This document shows, in pieces, positions 12,963 through 22,816 of a stretch of DNA of 64,000 nt (position 1 is its first letter; every line of letters begins with the position of its first letter). The DNA is taken from contig CM061918.1 of NCBI GenBank assembly GCA_031002005.1, positions 61,414,531-61,478,530 on the forward strand, read 5' to 3'. The position numbers and the translations under genes were made by a program. The stretch is from Vandiemenella viatica (taxonomy: Eukaryota > Arthropoda > Insecta > Orthoptera > Morabidae). The notes under the pieces are model-generated. The model made no database searches. It saw nothing but the letters and a program-made list of their open reading frames with translations, and had not been told where the DNA came from.

Positions 12963-13130
12963 GGAGCTTCACCAGGCTTAGTGGACAAACAATGCCTCGG
13001 TGGACATATGTAGGCTCGACAATGCAGGTATAGCGCACAGTGTCTTCCTTGCCCATGCCGTACAGCCAGAATGGTACATCATAGAAAACTGGACAAGATT
13101 GTACGGCAGGGTCATTCTCGAATCTACAGT
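12963..13130 (-). other. GC-rich open stretch of unknown origin
   Basis: On the minus strand about 56 codons are open in one frame, including VPFWLYGMGKEDTVRY and VHRGIVCPLSLVKLQRA, ending in TAG. GC content is well above the intron background, and the amino-acid mix looks protein-like. The GC-rich zone continues to about 12885. I do not recognise a family. It may be a remnant of an LTR element or of a processed gene. Confidence 0.3.
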
Positions 13131-13778
13131 ATAGCGATGATTTCTATCAACATTTTGTGTATGTCTATCAATTGACTCACTGTAGACATGAAAAGCCATA
13201 TGTATGTGTTTGGTAAATATATGTAACAGAAGTATTACAAACTATTAGATCAGAACACCGTGTAATGGAAACTATAACATAAATAAGTTATCTATAGTTA
13301 CTGACATACATAAAGTATACCCCATCCACATTTAGTGCATTATGATTTATATGGAGGTTTCAAATATAAGTGATGACTTGTAAGGATTTGTACCTATTAA
13401 TGTCATAAATGATATCACTCTATTAAGTGATTGCTAGTAACCAAAAGGTCTTTCATTTGTTTAGGAGAAAGATTGTTCCACTTTTTATAAAATGCCGGAA
13501 CATCACCGCAGAAATGTTTTTCACTAACACAGAGATGTGCCTCGTCTTTAAGTATCCAAATTTTCTGAAAGTAAGTGTATACAATGTTATAAAATGATGC
13601 AACATGTAACTCGAGTCTTAGGAAGCTGAACTATTCTGGTACATGTTATGGACTGGCAGAGAAAGTGCTAGCCGGTAAGATAGAACAATAGAATTAAGTG
13701 AGACTCAAAGAATAAAGTGGAGAGTGGAGAACCTTAGTTAAAGAGTAATCTTTGGTGTTATAAGTGGGAAAGAAGTAT

Positions 13779-13822
13779 ACAATTGACTAGATAGACTCAA
13801 ACAATTGGCTAGATAGACTCAT
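13779..13822. repeat. two-copy tandem repeat (about 22 bp unit)
   Basis: ACAATTGACTAGATAGACTC is followed directly by a near-identical ACAATTGGCTAGATAGACTC unit. It lies in a moderately GC-rich zone (13450-14240) that could be an old LTR, though no paired ends were found. Confidence 0.6.
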
Positions 13823-16531
13823 GTAACTGTAAAAGAAGCTATGATTGGCCAAAGGATGAAAGAAGGAAGCGGCCATGTTAGGAATGGACAGTAATTTTGA
13901 AGCAGCCAGTCTGTGCAGAAGCACCTCGTGGTTGGGTGTGAAATTACTGCTGGAGGCATATGGATTACTAGTCATGCCATTGTCCATCCTAAACTAGTCC
14001 ACGATATGTGAAAACCAAACCAAGTGATGGTAGATTTGATTGACTGCCCCCAGTTATGTCAGCAACGGTAAATGTGTGTTGTTTAAAGTAGACATTCCAT
14101 AATTGTAAACCTGCAAGCTTTGGGAGTGATGTCCATTGTTTAGCACACTGTAATACATGACTGGTACCAGACTTGGAATTTTGTGATTTAAAATAACCAG
14201 TTGTGGAACTGTATGCTGAATCTGAAACTATTATTTGCAGACTTCCTTTAGAGACAAATCCGTCTTAATAATTTCCTAATGATGACTTCCCTGTACATAA
14301 GAACTTTTCAGTCAGCAGAAAAGGTGGACATTTTATTAACAAGATCCTCACATAATATCGCAGGCAATGTCATTATAAACAGCATGTAGAAAATAAAATG
14401 AGGAAGACTTATACTCTTCACTCTTTAATTTTTCAGTTACTTAATTCTTCCATTTAGTGATTTGAAGACTGTGATGCAATGTTCAAATTATACTGGTCGA
14501 GCACCAGCATTACTTTTTCACCGTGCATCACGTGAATAGCAGACTGAGCTTACTGTCAGACTCGAGCTTAAGTCCAGGCTTGGTCCTCTGCTCTGTATCT
14601 CCTGTATTTGCCCAGCAAAGGTCGTGCTGGCAGCAGCAAACTGATCAAGCCTAGACCACATTTACATGACTCTAGTACAAATACATGAAGTCATAATTCA
14701 TGTAGCAGACACAGAAACAAAAATTATTTTCACGTTTCATCTTATCTGTGGTAAATAATTTGTCATTGTGTATATTTGCTACATTATCACAATAAGCCAA
14801 ATGTGAATATTGTCTGCTCGTTTAGGATTGTTAGGGATGTGGTAAAACAATTAGTTATCATTGTGAACCAAGAAGGCTGTGTATTGATGTACACGTGCTG
14901 CCCTGATGGAAGTCATGAGAACACCGGGAAAGCCTTATTTGGTTAAACACATTAATAAACAGCAAAGTTAACATTTCTTGAAACAACATTTTATGATATT
15001 CTGCAGGAAGCTGTTTTTTTTCATAATTGCAATGCAGCTTGTTGAAAGAGTTAATTTCTGATTGTAAACCTTGTTAGTAATGTTCTAAGTGATCAGTGTT
15101 ATTTTGTTTATAAATCGTGTAGTTATTGAGACAGAAGTTGGGAACTGTCACAGGATTTGTCAAGATGGTTACAGAAATCTGCCTAAAAACTGTAATCAGG
15201 ACAGTCAGCACATTAGGCTTGAGGTTTGAACTCACACCAATTGTCCACCCATAATCCAATATTTTATACTTAAATATGTACAGCCAAAGTGGTGGGCTTT
15301 CTTTTATTTTCTTTATTTCTTTTTTTGTTGTTGATAAAAACAATAAATTAAAAAATGTTTCTTAATTATGGATCCTCAAATCAATGTATTGGTAAAGGCT
15401 GATCAGTGACATGTTGAACTCATTTCCCTGGTCTTATACCTGTATATGCCACTAGAAGCGTTGAAAAAAGTTTTTCTTCATATATTATCTCCAAAGTATA
15501 AGTTCCAAAACTGGGGGTACACCCCCCTAAGGGGGGTAGAAAGACTTGACATGGCAGGGGGGCGGGGGGAAAGTGCAGAGTGTGAGATAGCTTTGTCTTC
15601 CAAGTGGATGATATCCTAACTCTACACCATAGCAAGTACTATATCTCCTTGTCGCCTATTAGAGTTGAATAACTTATGCTAACATCACATACTTAGTGAG
15701 CTTCCTGTTAGATTTCATTGATAGTGCTAAGAAGTAGGCATTACCTTTTCAATAATAAAACTGTGGCATGGAGGGGGAAGGGGGGCCTTTTCTTTTGATG
15801 CTAGAGGGGCATGGTACAAATAACTTTGGGAACATCTACTCTAAAATAAGAAACCTACAGTTTTGTTAAAACAATCTGTGTAGTAACAGAAAATAACTGA
15901 TAATGGTGGCTTTTCTTACGTAAATTATTAATTCTACCAAGAATAAATTTTTACAGAAATTTTGATGTAGTTTCATTATTTTTGCTATTAATAGCTCATA
16001 TTTCTACATAAAAATAACTATTTGTAATATTGTTTTTGAGTTTTAACCATCTACTGAAATACTATTGCTATTAGAGAGGGGGAAAAAAAAGCTGAATTAC
16101 AAACCATAGAGCAGGTAATGTCAAAATAGCAATAAACCATTCTTTGAACTAAGAATATTTACAGATATAATAATTTTAACTGTTCGGAACAGAATGTAAG
16201 ACTTGAAGAGAGTGATGCTTAAAAGTAGTAAGTGAAAAGTAATATCTTTACGAAGCCACCAGAGAATAGTATTGTCCTTCTCAAATCAGTTGAGTAAAAC
16301 ATTCATTCTTTTTGTAACTCTCAGATTAGCATTTTTTATCTGTCACCTATTATTCATTAATTGAGTGTTGTTCAATCAGTAATTTAAATTAGCATGGTAC
16401 ACATTAAAACATTCTAAGTTCTGTTTCATCGAACATAACATACAAAACATTTAATTAGTGCAATGTTTGTCAACCTTATTCACACGGTGTATAGTAAAAT
16501 GTCAAAATTAATTCTAAAGGTCACTAACATA
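13823..16531. other. unassigned intronic stretch
   Basis: No exon was found. The GC-rich patches near 14500-14660 and 15490-15560, and the G runs near 15770-15790, look like old repeats but cannot be classified. Confidence 0.35.
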
Positions 16532-16695
16532 CACAGACGGAAAAAAAAATCCCAACACCAAGAAAAAATTATTGTAGAGTAATGAAATTTGGACAATGCA
16601 TTTGTCAAGTTAACATGTTTAATTGATTAAATTTTCAAGATCACAGGTTAATTTAAGCTCAAGAAAATGCATTTCAAATGTGAAATACTGTTAAA

Positions 16696-17217
16696 TTAAT
16701 AGCCGGTGTAACCTCCAGAATTTTGAATGCAAGCCTGCAAACGTGAATGCATTGTGTCATACAGGTTTCGAATGTCACTTTGTGGTATGGAGTTCCATGC
16801 TTGTTGTACTTGTGCTGTCAATACTGGGACGGTCAGTGCTGGCTGTGGATGATGCTGGAGTTGTCGTCCAATGATATCCCATACGTGTTCAATTGGAGAC
16901 AGATCTGGTGATCTCACAGGCCAAGGTAACATGTCGACACTCTGTAGAGCACGTTGCGAGACAACAGCGGTATGAGGGCGAGCGTTATCCTGTTGAAAAA
17001 CTCCCCCTTGAATGCTGTTCATGAATGGCAGCACTACAGGTTGAATTACCAGACTGACGTACAAATTTGCAGTCAGTGTGTTTGGTATAACCACAAGAGT
17101 GCTCCTGCTGTCATAGGAAATTGCTCCCCAGACCATGACTCCAGGTGTAGGTCCAGTGTGTCTAGGCCGCAGACAGTTTGGTTGCAGGCGTTCCCCTGGC
17201 CTCCTTCTGACCAACAC
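16696..17217 (-). pseudogene. inverted duplicate of Tc1 transposase 3' part
   Basis: This reads from the arm boundary near 17217 down to the stop next to 16696 on the minus strand. From VLVRRRPGERLQPNCLRP through the second Asp (QQDNARPH) and Glu (SPIEH) to GGYTGY it gives the same residues as the plus copy. It lacks the FSDES motif, because the unique loop is read in the wrong direction. It is a by-product of the palindromic rearrangement, not a separate gene. Confidence 0.85.
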
Positions 17218-17799
17218 TGGAGATCTGTTGTGTTTTCTGATGAAAGCAGGTTCTGCCTTGGTGCCAGTGATGGCCGAGTGTTGGTCAGAAGGAGGCCAGG
17301 GGAACGCCTGCAACCAAACTGTCTGCGGCCTAGACACACTGGACCTACACCTGGAGTCATGGTCTGGGGAGCAATTTCCTATGACAGCAGGAGCACTCTT
17401 GTGGTTATACCAAACACACTGACTGCAAATTTGTACGTCAGTCTGGTAATTCAACCTGTAGTGCTGCCATTCATGAACAGCATTCAAGGGGGAGTTTTTC
17501 AACAGGATAACGCTCGCCCTCATACCGCTGTTGTCTCGCAACGTGCTCTACAGAGTGTCGACATGTTACCTTGGCCTGTGAGATCACCAGATCTGTCTCC
17601 AATTGAACACGTATGGGATATCATTGGACGACAACTCCAGCATCATCCACAGCCAGCACTGACCGTCCCAGTATTGACAGCACAAGTACAACAAGCATGG
17701 AACTCCATACCACAAAGTGACATTCGAAACCTGTATGACACAATGCATTCACGTTTGCAGGCTTGCATTCAAAATTCTGGAGGTTACACCGGCTATTAA
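17218..17799 (+). pseudogene. Tc1-type transposase catalytic domain, N-terminus lost
   Basis: About 193 codons are open to a TAA stop. The sequence begins WRSVVFSDESRF, where the Asp of FSDES is the first catalytic residue. VMVWGAI follows, then QQDNARPHTA with the second Asp, then SPDLSPIEHVWD with the catalytic Glu, ending QNSGGYTGY. There are 32 residues between the second Asp and the Glu, where standard Tc1 proteins have 34. The paired HTH DNA-binding domain of intact (about 340-residue) transposases is missing. The open frame upstream of 17218 is only the antisense of the left arm. The loop of the palindrome holds the only copy of the first Asp. The enzyme would perform cut-and-paste DNA transposition in the nucleus, but this copy cannot be complete. 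Confidence 0.88.
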
Positions 17800-18489
17800 T
17801 TTAACAGTATTTCACATTTGAAATGCATTTTATTGAGCTTAAATTAACCTGTGATCTTGAAAATTTAATCAATTAAACATGTTAACTTGACAAATGCATT
17901 GTCCAAATTTCATTACTCTACAATAATTTTTTCTTGGTGTTGGGATTTTTTTTTTCCGTCTGTGTATATGTGCACAATTTCACATATTTGTAAATTATTA
18001 ACAAACCCTAACAATTGTTATTTTGCATATTGTGGTCCCTTAAGCTCTACAGCTACAATAAGTCCCTTATAGAATGGTTGTTAACTTAATCCTTAAAGGA
18101 ATATAGTCTGTATAACGCTGACTGGAAGCATGTAGTGAATAGACTGTTATGCAATGCAGTCATATCCTCATATCTTGGAAATAATAGATTTTTGCTGGTT
18201 GTTGAAATAGTCATGGTTTTTACAAAGTTTGGCTTGTAACTTATAGTCACTTATAGTATGAGAATGGAATCCATTTAATGTGAACATTTTTTACTGATTT
18301 ACTTTTTCCTATTGTATTGTATTTGATACAAGAGGACATATATTTTGTGACATAGAACAAGTCAGTGATAACTACAATAAGAGTTACCATCTATATTTTT
18401 AGGTACAATACAAGATAATGTTTTGTTATTATAACTTTGAGAAGAAACATTAATTACAATAAGTAAAATCTTATAGGCAATATATAGTC

Positions 18490-18927
18490 CAAGAGCCCGT
18501 GAACGCCAGACCTACGTCATAGTATAAAAGCTGAAATTTTTTCTGCGCATGCACACTATAGCAGGTATGAACGTTTGGCTACTATGAACCTTGAGTGGTG
18601 GTGGCTTTCATAGATAACAGGAAGCGAAGGTGTATAAAATGATGCCTAGTACGTCATAGTATAAAGCGTGTTTTTTTATATTTTTTACAGGATACTATTA
18701 GAAATCACGTCATGTATTGCCAGACACTTTGTGCGGTTGAAACTCCCCGCCAGACATCTTCAAAACTTAATAAAATGTAATTGCACTTACGTCATAATAT
18801 AAAACCTGAATTTTATATATGTTGTCTGGGCAACTATTTAAAAGTGTTTCGTAAACAGCCAGACAATTTCGATGGTTCCAACACCCTGCCAGACAATTCA
18901 ATGTCAGCTGTAGGGGCGAGCGCGGAG
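18490..18927 (+). repeat. left terminal inverted repeat with motif arrays
   Basis: Inside this repeat TACGTCATAGTATAAA occurs at 18513-18528 and again at 18650-18665, with the variant TACGTCATAATATAAA at 18788-18803. GCCAGAC occurs in direct orientation at 18505, 18719, 18749, 18858 and 18888, with an inverted GTCTGGGC near 18822. The first motif joins a CRE-like ACGTCA core to a TATA-like box. The second looks like an array of subterminal transposase-binding sites. These functional readings are inference. Confidence 0.85.
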
Positions 18928-19229
18928 ACAATAGATATGTAAGAGTTGGGCTTATTGGATAATCCAATTATATTGTAGTTATTTATGTATTAATAATAAA
19001 TTTTTAATGAATTACTTAACATAATTTTAATGTCAGTTATATTAAATTAAATTTGAATATTTTATTAAAATTTTATTGTTTGCTACAAATCTAATAATTA
19101 CAAAATTGTCTCGGTAATAAACAAATTAATGTATAGTTTATAAGTATTCATAGTAAAAGCTTACAAAAATTGGGAATATTGTTTAATAAAAATACTGTAT
19201 CATTGGTTTTATGTAAATGCAAAATAGAT

Positions 19230-21995
19230 TTATTCATTGTCATCATTGTAGTCGATATTTTCAATATCGTCATCACTACTACTGCAGTCCGTGAATACAT
19301 TATTTTCAATATCTTCTTCTTTATCAGTTACTGTAAAAATATAAACAAAATAATGAGATTATTAATAACTATAAATTTATCTATAATAGTTGGAAATAAC
19401 AATTACATACCTAATAAATTTTTCAGTGAATCACTGACAAAGTTTGGTAGCTGATCTCCATCGAACCATTTGAAATAATACTCGTACCCAGCTATTATTT
19501 TCTGGATGATACATGCTGTGATGTTTTAAGTGAGCATTATTCCAAATAATGGATATATAATTTGCTCGCAGAAATTGTTGTAATAGTTTCCTTTTTCAAG
19601 GGTGTAGATTGCTAGCATCGAAGCTTCGTAATTTTTTAGGTCAAAAGATTCATTGATACTTGAGACTGTATACGTGTTGACGAATATCAATTATCCCAGC
19701 AACATTATACATATCACATATACATTTTTGTAAAATTTTAAATACATTTTGTCGTTCATCACTATTTTCAAATAATGCAACATCTCCAAACTTGAGAAAA
19801 ACTGATACTCATGATTCGTTTTCAATATTTTGTAAGGTTTTAATTTTCCTTTTCTAAAAAACGCAGTATTACAGTATAATCACATCCTGTGATTGCATGA
19901 AATCCAGCCAAGCTTTTACAAATGGATCCTCCCAATTGTACGTGGATCTTAAATTATTTCCAGTGCCTGCAAGTATCCAAACATGGGAATAATTTTGTAG
20001 GTGATGCATATGGCCAAGCATTATATGTTTCTGGAACATCTTTTATCGTATGCAACAGAAAAAACCATCAATTGTTAGTACATCGATATGAAGTGGTGGA
20101 TGATGCTGGCTCTCTTTTTCTAGACACTTCATTAAGGCAGATTTATCGGTCTTGCAAATAGTGCCATCTAAAAGGCACATTGACTGAGGCACTGGAGCAA
20201 TTGGGTAAAACAAAATTTTTGAAATGTTTATATTATAATCTATCGAAAATCCAAGCATACGTCCAAATAAATCTCGTTGAATTTTAACCTCTTGAACTTT
20301 ACCACCCACTTTAACATTCTACTCTTCTTTTGATAATCTTTAGAAAAATTATTAATACTTTTTTTTTAATACTTTTTTCAAATCTCTTAATATCCGTAAG
20401 ACATTCAGAATTTTTTTTTTAATATTAAGAATAAATTCTTCTACCTTATCTGAGGCAACTTTACCTGAAGAAATATTAATTAATTGATCTTTCGGCACTT
20501 CCAAACTGAAGGGGTCAATGAACTGATCAAAGGTGGTGATAATTTTTTTCAGGTGCTTGACGCTATTTTGAATGTTACATGTATTCAAGTCTGCTGAAAT
20601 ATCTTTGTCGGTTTGTAATCCTAATTCATGAAAAACATCACTTATCAATCATTTTTGATCTCACATCAAGGTTTTGGGCCCATCGATGACGTGCCGAAAT
20701 TGAATTGGTGAAATGTATAACACCTGTAAGCTTTCTAGCCGCATCTGCATTTATAGTTTGTTCTAATACCAAGTCAATAGGTTGTCTTGAAAACTGTTTG
20801 TTGGTCCTTTTAATTCCAAAGCAACCATGTTTGAATTCTTCATATAAGTCATGATGAGTTTCCGCAACTTTCAGCAAATTATCATAATATCTAACTGTCC
20901 ATCGAGCATAGTTTTGTTGATTACATATAAAAAAATATATATTTGTAATTTTAGAGAATACGGATTTGAAAAGTTCGAAATCTCCTGTCCGAATGCTCCG
21001 TGATAGGCTTAAGTAATTATGTATAAGATAATGTAAATCAAATAAAATTGTGGAGTTTTGCCACAAGCGCAATTTAGAGTTTGTTGTTTGTATATACCGT
21101 AGTCATTCATTAATTCCATCAGTTCTTCATTTTCTATTTGAAATGAAGACATTTTACATTTTTGTAGTCTTTTTACTTCTTGTATACTGTCAATTTTTTA
21201 ATTTGTAAAAATGATTTAAAATGTTGTATTTCTAATCCTAATACTGTCAAAGGATGTAGTCTTTTGCAACGGTTGAAGTGTTTTCCATCAAGAAATCCAT
21301 TCAATGAACTATTTGCCAGCAAATTACTTTCAATCATTACATTGGTTAAATCACAGTCACTTATGATTTTACCTACTGTTTTTAAATAAGCCATCATAAT
21401 GTGGAACCGCCTTAAATGTAGGCTATCAATAAATTATAAAATTTAGGTTTTTCCATAGCTTGGATTTGAAAGGCTAGTTTGGCTATCGTGAGGTCTTATC
21501 TTACTTGTATGTAATCATGTATGTAACTGAATCATTACTGTCGGTTATTTCTTCAAATTGTAAAAAGTTTAAATTCTCTTTATAAACTGAACGTTGTGGT
21601 CTATTGATTGCTGTATTACATTTGGTTCAGGTATTGACAAATATTCTCTATATAGAGAATGCGAATGAAATTGCTCTTTGGTCAACTCGGGTAGCAACAA
21701 TGGTGCTGGTGATACATTGTTGATGGATGTACCGATTTTTTTTCCATATTAGTTTTTTGAGAACTTGTAGATTCAGAAGTAAAATATTTTTTCATGAGTC
21801 CCGTAAATAGTTTGTAACATTCTCTGTGGTAACCACTTTCCGTATACTGTGTTGGTAAAATAATGTCCTTATATTGTTATGTTTCTTTCTTAGTTCTTTA
21901 ATTGTCTGACATTTTTTCAATGTCTCCTCACAGAATAATAATATTTTGCCACTACGTTTCTTACACAAAACACAAATTAATACGTCTCCCATTAT
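19230..21995 (-). pseudogene. broken transposon gene of the invertebrate GCDTT-type family
   Basis: The gene reads right to left. The N-terminus (MGDVLICVLCKK) has a CxxC pair, continued after a frameshift near 21840 by GYHRECYKLFTGLMKKY, giving a CxxC...HxxxC zinc-binding pattern. Further in come NYARWTVRYYDNLLKVAETH, KRTNKQFSRQPIDLVLEQTI, TDKSALMKCLE, LTIDGFF and, near 19840-19905, GFHAITGCDYT. Near 19560-19640 SFDASNLHP-like remnants precede an acidic C-terminus (SSSDDDIENIDYNDDNE). I recall the same ordered blocks (GYHxxCYxxFT, NYARW, EQTIN, ALTGCDTTSA) in very large families of uncharacterised proteins from Hydra, corals, aphids and other insects. I infer the transposase or an accessory protein of this element. 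Several stops and frameshifts make it a pseudogene. Confidence 0.72.
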
Positions 21996-22374
21996 GGTAT
22001 TTTATAAAAATAGAATTAAATATTTTATTTTTCACAAATGCAAAAATAAATAATAAAACGATGAATGACTCGACATATACTGAAACAACGTCTGTGGTTG
22101 GATACCAAAGATGCGTGACAAAAGACGCAGTACTATAAATTTAACTAACTGTCTCACTCTAAATCTCCTAACAATATTTTGCCACTGTTTTTCTTACACA
22201 AAGCGCCAATTAATACGTGTTCATTTTGATATAATATTAAAACTTAATTACAATTATTTCAAGCAACTGCACAAATAAATAATAAAACATATGCTCTACG
22301 ATCAATGACAGATCATGTATTCAAATAATATCTACACAAAAGACGGGTGACAAAAGACGCAGTACATAAATTGC

Positions 22375-22816
22375 CTCCGCGCTCGCCCCTACAGCTGACA
22401 TTGAATTATGTCTGGCAGGGTGTTGGAACCATCGAAATTGTCTGGCTGTTTACGAAACACTTTTAAATAGTTGCCCAGACAACATATATAAAATTCAGGT
22501 TTTATATTATGACGTAAGTGCAATTACATTTTATTAAGTTTTGAATGTCTGGCGGGGAGTTTCAACCGCACAAAGTGTCTGGCAATACATGACGTGATTT
22601 CTAATAGTATCCTGTAAAAAATATAAAAATAATCACGCTTTATACTATGACGTAACTAGGCATCCATTTTATACACCTTCGCTTCCTGTTATCTATGAAA
22701 GCCACCACCACTCAAGGTTCATAGTAGCCAAACGTTCATACCTGCTGTAGTGTACATGCGCAGAAAAAATTTCAGCCTTTATACTATGACGTAGGTCTGG
22801 CGTTCACGGGCTCTTG
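22375..22816 (-). repeat. right terminal inverted repeat with motif arrays
   Basis: This is the reverse complement of 18490-18927 with scattered differences, such as ATTATG for ATTGTC near 22405 and TGTACATGCGC for TGCGCATGC order near 22750. The motif arrays are conserved (TTTATACTATGACGTA near 22638 and 22779, TTTATATTATGACGTA near 22501). The gene lies inside, reading away from this end, so this copy of the repeat would hold its promoter. Confidence 0.85.

Larger units (their letters stand above)
16532..17964. mobile_element. Tc1-type element rearranged into a palindrome
   Basis: The element is flanked by TA on both sides (16530-16531 and 17965-17966), the standard Tc1/mariner target duplication. 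Its ends are CACAGACGG and CCGTCTGTG. The entire left half (16532-17218) is the reverse complement of the right half (17277-17964) with very few differences. The differences I found are one base in an A/T run and one substitution near 16664/17833. A 58-bp unique loop (17219-17276) separates them. Both halves carry the 3' part of the transposase gene, pointing away from the centre. The original 5' terminal repeat and the DNA-binding domain are missing. The best explanation is that an inverted copy of the 3' half replaced the 5' half. Confidence 0.92.
18490..22816 (-). mobile_element. 4.3-kb DNA transposon with long terminal inverted repeats
   Basis: The outer ends are CAAGAGCCCGTGAACGCC and its complement. 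The left inverted repeat (18490-18927) and right inverted repeat (22375-22816) are about 440 bp each and nearly identical by eye. Between them is AT-rich DNA carrying the remains of one long minus-strand gene. No clear target duplication is seen at the junctions (tatatagtc on the left, ctctaataag on the right), so the superfamily cannot be assigned that way. The gene is broken, so this copy is inactive, although its ends look well preserved. Confidence 0.85.

Noticed and set aside
16696..17541. A 281-codon minus-strand open frame that looks like a complete gene
   Set aside because: It is the antisense half of the Tc1 palindrome. Its first residues are antisense translation of the right arm and loop, and only the part below 17218 is transposase sequence.
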